DNA from: Poa pratensis | Lineage: Eukaryota > Streptophyta > Magnoliopsida > Poales > Poaceae | Direction of reading: 5' to 3' | Assembly (NCBI GenBank): GCA_947311845.1 | Contig: CAMZMU010000063.1 | Span: 122,247,964 to 122,311,963, forward strand | Length of the DNA: 64,000 bases | Shown here: positions 33,201 to 42,785 of the stretch, piece after piece | Position numbering within the stretch: position 1 is the first letter of the stretch | How the letters are laid out: each line of letters starts with the position of its first letter | Notes under the pieces: generated by a model | Database searches by the model: none | What the model saw: the letters and a program-made list of their open reading frames with translations, nothing else | Told to the model about the DNA's origin: nothing | Translations under genes and position numbers: made by a program

Positions 33201-36200
33201 GGAAACAAGAAGTAGAGCATAATCTCCTATCCAGCATAGTGACCACAGGCACCAGGTCAATGATCCTCGGACGAGTAGTCCCCATAGGTAGACCTAGATA
33301 TGTGAAAGGAGGAGATGCCACTTGGCAACCAAAGCAAGCTGCCAATTCACTCATTCTCTGATCATCGACATTAATCGGTATCATGCTAGATTTGTGATAA
33401 TTTATCTTAAGACCATTAGATACCGAAAACCTCTGCAACATTTAGCAGATTTGGCTTGAAGTACTTTTTGCATGTTCTGAAGAAGTTGACCCCTGAACAA
33501 AGAGCTATTATCCAGAAGTTTGGGTTTGGGTGTTTGCTGTTGTTTGATTGTCCGGATCTTCCTTCGGATTTCTGTAGGTGGGTTGCAGAGTGTGTTGACC
33601 CACTATGCTCTCAGATCACTGTTTGCGGGAAGCCTATCAGTATATCCAAGGACACGTTTCGCATTGTCCTAGGATTGCCTATAGGAGGGCTGGAGGTTCC
33701 ATCTGACTGTGAGGACGGCACGGCTTTTATCCTGTCACTCTTCAAGTTGCCAGAGTTGCCCCACATAACCTTCTTTGGCAACAAGCTCATTGGTCCGGAT
33801 CCGTTAAGCGAGCTTGAGGTCTTTGTGTGTTTTATGTCGGTGGCCATTTCTTGTTTTCTCTGCCCTGAGTTGAGTTATCCTGTCAACATCAAGTACCTTT
33901 CAATTCTAAAGGATCCTGCTGCTGCTAGAGGGTATGACTTCAGCCAGCTTGTCTATTCTCACTGTCTCATTAGCTTGAATGAGTTCAGATTGTTTGCTAA
34001 ATCAAAAGGTAGAAGGTTGAAGTCTCCTGTATGTTGCATCTATGTTCCAGTGGTACGTGAGCATCCTGCCTCTTGTTTGATCGAATGTCTATACCTTTTT
34101 TGGTACTCTATATCTTCATATTTATGTGTCATCTCTTTTTGCCAGGTCCGTTATCTCGATTCTTTGGACTTTGGCATAAAGAATGTCTGTCACATTACTC
34201 CCAGGGTTTTGGTATGGAAGGGAGATATGATTCATGTTTTCTCTGAACTTGATCGAAAAAGTCGACATCAGTTTGGGAAGAAGACTCTTATAGAAAGGGA
34301 AATTAGGACTGCTGGCCACCACCCCAGTGTATGTTTTCCTTTCTTTTTTTGTTGGACATGTATGTTTCTTAGTTGGAGTGGGTATTATGGATCTCGATTT
34401 ATATTTCACTTTCAGCTATATATTTACCCTATTTTTTATATCCTTTTTTTCTTGCAGGTTTCGGGTTCTTCTCAAGGAAATGGATCTTGTAGAGTCTCTC
34501 CTGTGTTGTCTCCATTGTCTCATGACTTCAGGATCAAAGCGAGAGAAGATTTTGTTAGCTCATTGCAGCCTGATGTACGTTTTATTAGTTTGTTAGCTCA
34601 GTTTGCAGGCCTTTTTTATTGTTGAGTCTCTTCATTCCAGTGCCATCTTTCAATATTCTTTTTGTGCTGTAGGTAATAGATGGTATCATCAGAATTGGTG
34701 ATAAATTTCTGTCAACTAAGTCTTCAAGCAGTAAGAGGAAGTTGGAAGTCTTAGTTCAAAATGTTCTTGAATTTCTTGGCAAGTCCAGCATCATGCACGA
34801 TAAAGTAGTAGCAAACCAGAGGGAAGCTGATCGAAGCATTGATAAGCAGCCACACTTCGTTGTATGATCAGTCTCAACTAGTTTTTTGCACTATGGTTCT
34901 CCCTTTTTTGATTTTGTTGTATATATGAGTCTGATATAAATCTTCCATTGTTTTTTGTGTCTACTGTTGCAGGTCACAGACAACAATGTGAAGCGCGCAA
35001 CTTTTAGAGTTGAGTCCAAAGAGCTTGAGCAGAAGTTTTGGCCCACTGCCCAGGATGCTGATAAACCAAGCGTGTCTGGAGCTAAGAGAACTCCTGACCC
35101 AGGTATTTATACTTCTTCTCTTTTTCTAAGATGTTTTTCTGAAAATGCGCTCTATCTCTCGTGCTTGCTGTTTTTTCAGTTATATCATTGATCCCTTTTT
35201 TTCTTTTTTTATCCCCGCGCAGTCACCCCCGAGTGTGTGATAACCAAAGTTGTGGAGGGTCAAACTCATCCGACAGGTATCTAGTTTTTGCTTGCATTTA
35301 TGGCATGTAGTTATCCACCAGCCCCTGCAATGCATTTATCTAGTTTCTAGTTTCTCTGAATAGTTTTTTGCTTGCATTTATCCACCAGCCCCTGCAATGC
35401 CCCTGCTACGGAAGGTGAAGCCTAGGAATTGCCAAATGATGTCAGGAGAAGGTGAACAAAACATTCTCAATCGCATGTCAAGCTCAGCTGCAGGAAAAGG
35501 ACCAGTTCCTGTTATAGATGTGCCGGACTCCCCAGCTGTGAAGGTTAGTTTGTAGATGTGTTGGACCACTTTTCCTTTTTTGATTAGGCTATTTTTTGTT
35601 CCTGCTTAGCTCTTTTTCTAAATCTGTTCTATGTTCTTTAGCCACACACTGAACTCTTCAAGTTACATCGGCCTCAACCTATCCCAAAATTTGGATTAAA
35701 GATAGCTCCTATTAAGATTGCTGATTTTTCACCCAAGCCATCAGTGGTATGTATCACCTTAATATATTTTTTAGTCCCTGTCACATTGAGTTGTTCTTTT
35801 TTCATCAGTTAATATTTTTTTTGTGTCCTTTGTTATGTGTGTAGACTGCGGCAGATGGTGATATCCATCTAGTTGGCTCCAATCAGTTTCAGAGGAGGTG
35901 TTTTGAGTTGTCAAAGGAGACTGACATCACCTACGATAAATTGTTGATGCCCAACCAGGATGTAAACGGTCCGTCAACTGCCCATGACACTGAAATGGTG
36001 CTGATGGTGAAGCAGTTACCAATGATGGTCAGAATGTCCGAAAACGCCGAGTGCACGTGAAGTTCATGTTTGTTAATTGGCTTGTTACTGGGCAGACCCC
36101 TCCATTGCAGTCCAACCCCAGATTTCCTGTTTCTCAAGACGATATCATTCATTATTCAGCAATTGTCGAGCTAGCACACAGCTCCATCGCAAAGTATGAC

Positions 36201-37608
36201 CATTTTGTGCTTTCTCACTTCGTTTTCGTCATGTTTTTTTACATTCTGTTTTAGTTTAATGTTTGGTGGAAAGCTATATGTTTGCTCTACTCTGTGGCCA
36301 TCCTTTTATATTCCTCTCTTACTATGCGCCGTGAGGGGGTTGGTGTATAATTTTCATTTTGTTTTTTCTGCAGGGAATATGGTATTCTGTACCCAAAAAT
36401 TCACTGCAGCTACAAGTCTCTGGGTGAGTCTCTGATGCCTAGGGGTGAGGTGGATAATTTTATAATCCCCTGTTTTTGCCGTGTGTTCTTCGAAGAGCGA
36501 CACCCATCCAAATCAGGGAGGCATTACTTCTTCCCAAATATCGGGGTTGGTACCATTTTATCCATCCCTTTCTCAAGTTCAGCAACTGTTCGCTTGTACT
36601 GTTTTGTTAGCTTGTTCTTTATTTGGTCATATATCCTTTTTTCTCAATTCTATTTCTCGCAATTCAGGATGCTATTCTGAAATATAATGGGGAGCAGCAA
36701 GAGTCCACCGTTCGTGTATCTTTTGAAGGTGCAATGAGTGCAAGCAAGGGGAGAAAACTAGGCCACCGAGATAACAAGGTAAATGCCTTTCTTTTTTCTG
36801 AATACCTGAACATGTTGTCTTTTTTACATTGCATCATTTTTTTACCCCTTGATATGTTTATCAATCGTAGACTGTTCTTATCTTTTCTGTAGTTGTTCTT
36901 CCCCCTTGTGAATTCTGGTCATTGGATTGGTTTTGCTGTTGATTTCGAAGAAAAACTCTTTGCATTCTTGGACTCAGTCTATGATGAGGATTCAGCATGG
37001 CATCTTCCATTAAAGAACCGTCTGGTTAGTGTTTTGTTTTACTTTAGTTTTTTAATTCACACTAATCTATCTCTGAAATTGGTTTTTCATTTTTGTTCTT
37101 GATTTTTTCAGGTAGAAAACTTCATACGTTTGTGGGAGTTGATCATCAGTCCGAATCACAACTTCCGTGAGTTCCAAACAGTGTATCCTGAAGTACCTAA
37201 GCAGAGGAATTCGTAAGAATCTCAAACCATAGTTTTCTTTTGTTTGCTTTATATTTGTTATTGTGTGTCTTTTTAAGCCATGTGTTTATGTGAACAGGAA
37301 AGATTGCGGAGTGTTCGTGATAAAACTAATGGAAACTTGGAGGGCTGATGTTGACACTCGAAGCATTTTCTCTTATCAGGACATACTCAATATAAGAATT
37401 CAGTACGCAAACAGGCTATATTTCCACGCGAAGAACCAAGTTGATCAGAGCTTTGTTACTGAGTTTTATGCCTCGGTAAATTTCTGTCCTGTAGCTTTTT
37501 CAGCGTATCTTTTTTACCCACCATTTTCCATGAGGAAATTCATGGAGACTGCAGTTTTTACTCACCCTTTTTATATTTGTTTTTTTTTTTCTTTTTTAAC
37601 AGGGATGA
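30283..37608 (+). CDS. ULP1-like (C48) cysteine protease gene of the Mutator-like element, split by a LINE
   Basis: I can trace 19 exons, all with GT-AG ends and consistent phase: 30283-30329, 31274-31352, 31436-31501, 31610-31672, 31779-31856 continued at 33453-34052 beyond the LINE, 34146-34328, 34458-34574, 34673-34861, 34973-35102, 35223-35276, 35389-35543, 35642-35746, 35845-36193, 36374-36545, 36668-36778, 36893-37024, 37112-37212, 37298-37475 and 37603-37608. The catalytic set is complete: His in NSGHWIGFAVDF (36920), Asp in FAFLDSVYD (36971), Gln (37202) and Cys (37305) in QRNSKDCGVFV. Such proteases cleave SUMO-like tags, and ULP-like genes are carried by KI-type MULEs. The total is about 947 residues if a 71-nt intron (35962-36032) is removed; otherwise a one-base frameshift lies there. 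The LINE in exon 5 disrupts expression. Confidence 0.85.
31857..33438 (-). mobile_element. 5'-truncated LINE inserted in an exon of the ULP1-like gene
   Basis: A 1,582-bp insertion flanked by a perfect 14-bp target duplication CATTTAGCAGATTT (31843-31856 and 33439-33452). Its 3' poly(A) appears as a T run next to the left duplication, so it lies on the minus strand. The host exon reads in frame across one copy of the duplication, which shows the insertion is secondary. Confidence 0.95.
31969..33437 (-). CDS. LINE ORF2, C-terminal part (RT end and zinc-binding domain)
   Basis: An open frame of about 490 residues without internal stops. It starts within the end of the reverse-transcriptase region (SNGLKINYHKSSMI, FTYLGLPMGTT) and runs through the maturase-like middle (GGVGIINFKKQNEALLMKHL). 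It ends with the RT zinc-binding domain (RTKFFAWLLLNDRLNTRDLL, CVLCPSWQHEDRMHLFFEC) and WNIWKQRNGRIF. Polymerase motifs A-C and the endonuclease are missing through 5' truncation, so it cannot act alone. The long intact frame indicates a fairly recent insertion. Confidence 0.9.
35962..36032 (+). other. Possible 71-nt intron or one-base frameshift in the ULP1-like gene
   Basis: Read as exon, this stretch forces a stop at about 36058 unless one base is missing near 35996. Read as an intron (GT at 35962, AG at 36031-36032) it restores the frame exactly into NVRKRRVHVKFMFVNWL. Both readings give the same phase at the next junction. Confidence 0.5.
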
Positions 37609-38194
37609 ATACGATCGCTGTTGCAGCCAAGGGGTGAACAAGCTTGAGATTTTTCTGAGAGGAGCTGTTTTCTTCTGGAGCGCTACTCGCACATGGCGAT
37701 GATTGATCTTTTTTGTTTTTTTCTTTTTCATTTGTTAGCCCTTTGGTTGGCACCCTTTTTTAGAACCTGAACTTTGGTGTCAAGCTTTTGTTCGTGGGAA
37801 GTTTTGAGATCGTATGACAGTGTCTGCAGCTTTTTTGTCATGTTGTGATGGTATCAGTTTACAGTTTAGTATAGTAAATATCTCTATGAATGTCTCATTG
37901 TATCAGTTTTTTACTTTTGTTTCGGGAAGTCGGGAAGTCGGTTTCAGAAAATTCCAGCAATTCATCAGCAACATGTAGAACAAAACCATTATACAGATTT
38001 CTTTTTACGCATAGTTGTCTGAATCATTTTATCCTACCCCCATAGTTTAGTGATGGTATTGAATGTCTTTATCTGTTTCTGTTACAAGCAGTATTCTAAA
38101 TAGTATATTCAGAGCTACAAGCATTACTCATAAATACAACAAATATTTTCATTACATGCTGCTTCAAAATATGGTCTGTGTTTTTGCAGTAGGT
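37609..38194. other. Tail-to-tail 3' region of the ULP1-like and transposase genes
   Basis: T-rich sequence between two convergent genes. It probably contains both 3' UTRs. I see no coding region here. Confidence 0.5.
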
Positions 38195-41100
38195 TTATGT
38201 TTTCAGCTTTGCAGTCCATGCATCCTTTCTGAACCTTGCACGGGCACGGGTGCATGTGTGGTGTTCTCTTGTTGAATGGTGTTGTTTCCTTTCTGGTTCT
38301 TCTTGGCTGACGGCGGTCTTTTCGCTTGTGTCTTGGCTTTTGGTGGTGCTGCGGAGCCAGCCTCCCCGTTTTTTGTGCCTGATCATCAATTGTATATGGT
38401 GTCAGGTTTGATAAATGGATTTTTTTTTCAAGGGATGAGTTCATATTTTTCGATAAATTTACAAACTCACCTGGACTAACCATCTTCCTTTTACGAGTCC
38501 TAACGGGTGGATGGTTGTACACTTTGTCTAGGTTGGTACATTTCCTCTTAGTGTGGCCATACTCCCTGCAATGTCCGCATCTGTAAAATTTCCCTGCTTT
38601 TATAGCTTCCACTATGGTCATCAGTCTTGGCCTCCCCTTTGTGTGAGCATCATCTGGGTCTAGCAGTTCTATTGTTGAGTTATCTTCATCCCATTTGATG
38701 AGTTTGCGAAGTTTGCTATTGTTCTGGTTTCAGCATTTTGCGTTTTCATTTCTGCTTCAAGCTCTTTGTCAATCTCTTCTAGTCCTTTGTCAACCCTGTC
38801 CATTTCTCCCTGCAAGTACTCGTACTTTCTCTGATGCGTCGCCCCCTTGGAAGCTGTTGTCACCATCCTACGTGCCGGAGTGTATCATTGTCAGCTAGTT
38901 TTGTTGGCACAGGTAATGGATTCAGCTTCTTATATTTCTTGCGCCATCTGTCAATGATGTATTTGTCTGGTATTTGATTGATGTCCAGGTGTAGCATTAT
39001 CTTGAGTATGTGAGAGCACACTAACCCATCCTTCTCAAACTTGCAGCATATGCAGTGATACTCTTCTTTCTCCAAGTCAACTTTCACCACATAGGTCCTT
39101 GGTCTGTGCTCTTTGATTGGATAATTGGGTGCTTGAAATACCAGGTACAGCCGCCCTATCTCCTCTTCTTTAACCCGTAGTCTTGTGACATCAGTTAGGA
39201 CTTTCTGAAATCTCCTGAATATAGCTAGGTTGTACAAATCATGCGCCTGCATCTCGATGTAGTACTTAGTTTTGAACTTTTTGGGTTCCACTTTCTTGTG
39301 TATTGCATTGTGGTCACTCTCATTTTCTCTAGAATGAATTGTGTCCATGATTCTCTGATATTCCCTTAGGAAACTTGTCATGCTATATTGTGCTCCGACG
39401 CCTTTCTTGAACAGTGAGTTTGTTCCCTCACTCCTTGTTGTTGTCTGCAAGAATGGGAAGAAATTCTTCTTGAAGTAAACTGGCACCCATCTTTTTCTGC
39501 TATTCCAAATTGTTTGGAAATATTCGATGTGTCCCACATCATAGTCTGCTATCATTTGTTGCCATAGTGTCTCAAACTCATGCTCTGTTAGTGAGTTATC
39601 AACTATGTCTTGGAACTCTTCAAACAACCCCTCATTAAGTTGCATTGTCCTGCCTGCTTTCTGTTCTACTTTACTCTTCACATGATACAAACAACATTTG
39701 TGAACTGTGCATGGAAACACCGCTTTTATTGCTGCTTCCACCCCCTGTCCTGGTCTGTAATTATTGTTTGCGGGTGTTTCCCTCCCATAGCATAAATGAA
39801 TTCTCTGAAAACCCATTTGAATGTCTCAGCTCCCTCATTTACAATTAAAGCACATGCAAAGAGGTAGGTGTGTCCATGTGGAGAGACTCCAACTATTGGA
39901 GCAAATGGAAGGTTGTATTTGTTGGTCAGAAATGTCGTGTCGAAACTAATGCAATCACCACAAGTTTCATAGTAGCTTTTTGATTTTGCATCCGCCCAAA
40001 AAACGCTCTTCACCTTGTTATTCTTATCCACTTGAAATGAATAATAGAAGCTTTCGTTTTCAGTCCGTTTCTGTTTGAAATACTGCACAACTTGCATCAC
40101 ATCGTTGTTCTTGAGTTCTCTGTTAATTGCTGTTCCATAGTTGCTAACCTTCTTTCTGTTGTACGGCGTGTTCTCCGGGCCACCTCTCAAATATGACAAC
40201 ACCGATACAATCTTGCTTGTTGTTATGTTAGCTTGTTTCAGTGATCTTATCATTGCCTTCTCCTCAGGCGTCATGTAGATATGCGACCGGAAGAACCTGC
40301 TCTGCGGGCTTAAAGCATGATTGTGGTCCAGACACAGGTTTGTGATGCGCCAAAACCCTTGTTTCTCACTTATTATCATCTCAACTTTGCATCCTGTCCT
40401 GTCAATGACAGTAGTTTGTCTTTGCACTTCGACGTCCTCTTTCTCTGCTGGTGCTGCCCTAGCATACTTATTGCATTTCATTGTCACTCTGATAACCTCC
40501 CAATTTCTCTTTTTGCTTGTTGTCCTGGCAGCCGCCACCACAGAAACAGAGAAGCCGATTGCATAAGCATACATGTTAAAGAATACTTGAGCATTCTCTC
40601 TAGTTTCAAACTGCATCCCAACTTCTGGTATCATATCTTTGTCTATTGTGTAGTCATTCTGGCCTTGGGAGTTTGATTCTTCATTTTCCAGAAAGTTCTC
40701 GACATCTTCTTCACATATTTCTTTTCCATCTTCCGCGCCTTCTTCGCTTGGATTCATTTGTTCTGTACTATCATCAGTTGTTGCTTGCTGTGTGACTCCA
40801 TCATTGTGTTCAACATTGGTTGCAGCATTCATCTGTTTTTTATTTTTGTAAGATTAAAACACATGTTGATGTTCAGTGTAAATATTTTGACGACTAACTC
40901 TTTTATATAATTCTTTGAAGGAATATCAGATGTCTTACCTCATCCAGCTCGATGTCCCGAATTTTTTTGTAAGATTAAAACACATGTTGACGGGTCATCA
41001 TCCCAAGTTATGTGTTGACCACTTTTTCCTGGTGATGCCTGTAAGTAGTCATTAACCCCTGTATACTCTGGCCCTGATTGATTTATGTTTCCATTGTTTT

Positions 41101-41483
41101 GTTGTATGGGGTATGCTGTGTAGTCATCCCACCTCGCACTGTCAATCTGCATTTTGCAAATTGTTCTCATTAATTCATATTCTATCCGACCTCTCGGGGT
41201 TCTTCCTCCATTTGTATATATTTTTGGCCTACCTGCTTTGAAGATGACGGTTGTGACGATGAATAAGCTGTGTCATAATTGCCATTGAGCAAACCTGTGA
41301 ATGTAAAATCCTTGTCCTGCATGAATTTTGCACATTATGTGAGATGAACAATAGGGAACAAAATAATTAATTTTATTTTTGTGTAATTAATTTTTTTGAA
41401 CAACTTACCTGGAAAAACGTATAGTCGCATCTATAGGTGTTGCATTCTTCATTGTTGCTATTTATCTGTCCACCATCTTCAGC
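38195..41483 (-). pseudogene. FAR1/mudrA-type MULE transposase, with several one-base deletions
   Basis: This is the element's transposase. The main exon begins at 40832 after an acceptor. It has a FAR1-type DNA-binding domain (FETRENAQVFFNMYAYAIGF ... CLDHNH) and a MULE transposase core (SFDTTFLTNKYNLPFAPIVG, IITDQDRG). A SWIM zinc finger follows (YHCICCKFEKDGLVCSHIL), then a coiled-coil-like stretch and a CCHC knuckle CGHCREYGHTKRKC at about 38560. Upstream exons 41483-41409, 41316-41233 and one from 41146 are acidic and GT-AG bounded. The frame is broken three times, each by one missing base: in the C run at 39741-39745, near 38873, and at the T run near 38729. A 27-bp segment is duplicated at 40843-40869 and 40962-40990, disturbing one exon-intron boundary. 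The first exon is not found. Confidence 0.82.
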
Positions 41484-41610
41484 CTGCTAAAAACAACATG
41501 CAGAAACATCAGTTATACAATTATGTGTGTCACCCCCATGCTATGAAGTAAATATTCTCTCTCTCTCTCTCTGTGTTAATGGATCTGTTATCTTTCTCTC
41601 TTGCATTGTC

Positions 41611-42585
41611 TCAGTGTTTCAGTGAATCAATTTTGTCAGTTTAGTGAGTGTCTAAGCCTCTCTTTCTCTCTGTTCAGTGCATCAGTTTAGCCATTTAGGT
41701 ATTCAGTTATTTATCTCAGTGCCTCAGTGTTTCAGTCAGTTTTAGTGCCTCAGTTAATCTCAGTGACTCAGTATTTTTTTCATTGTACTGCCTCAGTCTT
41801 TATTTAGTGCCTCAGTCTCAGGTTTTGTTGCATAAAAGATTCAGTGTCTCAGTCTTCTTCATTTATTCAGTGTCTCATTGTTTCAGTCCATTGTCTCATT
41901 GTTTCAGTGACTCAGTTGATTTCAGTGATTCAGTGTTTCATTCTTGTTTTTAAGTGTGTCAGATTTTATTTGTTCAGTCAATTGTATCAGTCCCGTTTCA
42001 TTGTTTCAGTGTCTCAGTCATGTGATTTCAGTGATTCAGTGATTCAGTCATGTTTTTAGTGTCTCAGCTTTGTTTATCTCTTTGTCTCTTTCTTGCGTAT
42101 CTCTCTCTCTATCTATCTCTCTCTCTCTTTTGCTGGTCTCTCTCTCTATCTCCTTCTCTCTCTATCTCTCTATCTTTTCCTGGTCTCTCTCTCTTTTGCT
42201 GGTCTGTCTCTCTTATCTTACTCTCTCTCTATCTCTATCTCTCTCTCTCTTTTCTTGGTCTCTATGTCTGTCTCTCTTTCCTCTCTCTCTCTTTTTATCA
42301 GAGATAAGGTATGTCTCAGTTACATTTCAGTCTCTTTCTTATGAATCTCGTGTCTCTCTCTCTCAGTGACTATGTCTTGTTCTCTTTCTATCATTATCTC
42401 TACATTTCTTCTATTTAGTCTCTATCTTTATCTCTATTCATATGTTTTCTGCTTGCATGTTTCAGTGATTCAGTCCCTTATCGTTTCAGTGTTTCAGTGT
42501 CTCAGGTTCTCAGTGTATCAGTTTGTCAGTGTCTATGCACAGCACACATTTGTATCAGGTTGTCAGTGCTTCTGGTTTTCAGTGT
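41611..42585 (+). promoter_or_regulatory. Strand-biased TCAGT motif array between divergent transposon genes
   Basis: I count about forty TCAGT pentamers on the plus strand, many as TTTCAGTG or CTCAGTG spaced 8-20 bp apart. They form two clusters (41611-42055 and 42313-42585) around a TCTC-rich block. The array lies between the transposase gene (going left) and the B3-like gene (going right), where a shared promoter would be. The core resembles the CAGTC/GTCAGTC motifs of the terminal repeats. A binding-site function is inference. Confidence 0.5.
42075..42300. repeat. TCTC/TATC low-complexity block
   Basis: Dense TCTCTCTC and ATCTCTCT repeats that split the TCAGT array. The serine- and leucine-rich open frames here are translations of the repeat. 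Confidence 0.85.
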
Positions 42586-42785
42586 ATGAGCGCAGTTATG
42601 TGCACAAAAGACAAAACGGTCTCATCCATTCTACTTCTACATAACAACATACCCTCTTTTTTCGCCTTTGGTTCTGTCATTCATCCCACGGCTTCACAGT
42701 CGAGAAGGTTGAGTGTTGGTTTCCATTTTTGTTTAACCTTATTTATTTGTTAATTTCCTTTTTCTCCTTCATGCCACATACGCAG

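Noticed and set aside
42050..42369. Ser/Leu-rich open frames in the T-rich block
   Set aside because: They are translations of TCTC microsatellite sequence.
41530..42600. A CRISPR-like or satellite array
   Set aside because: The TCAGT motifs have no fixed period and no conserved spacers. CRISPR arrays are not expected in a plant nuclear genome.
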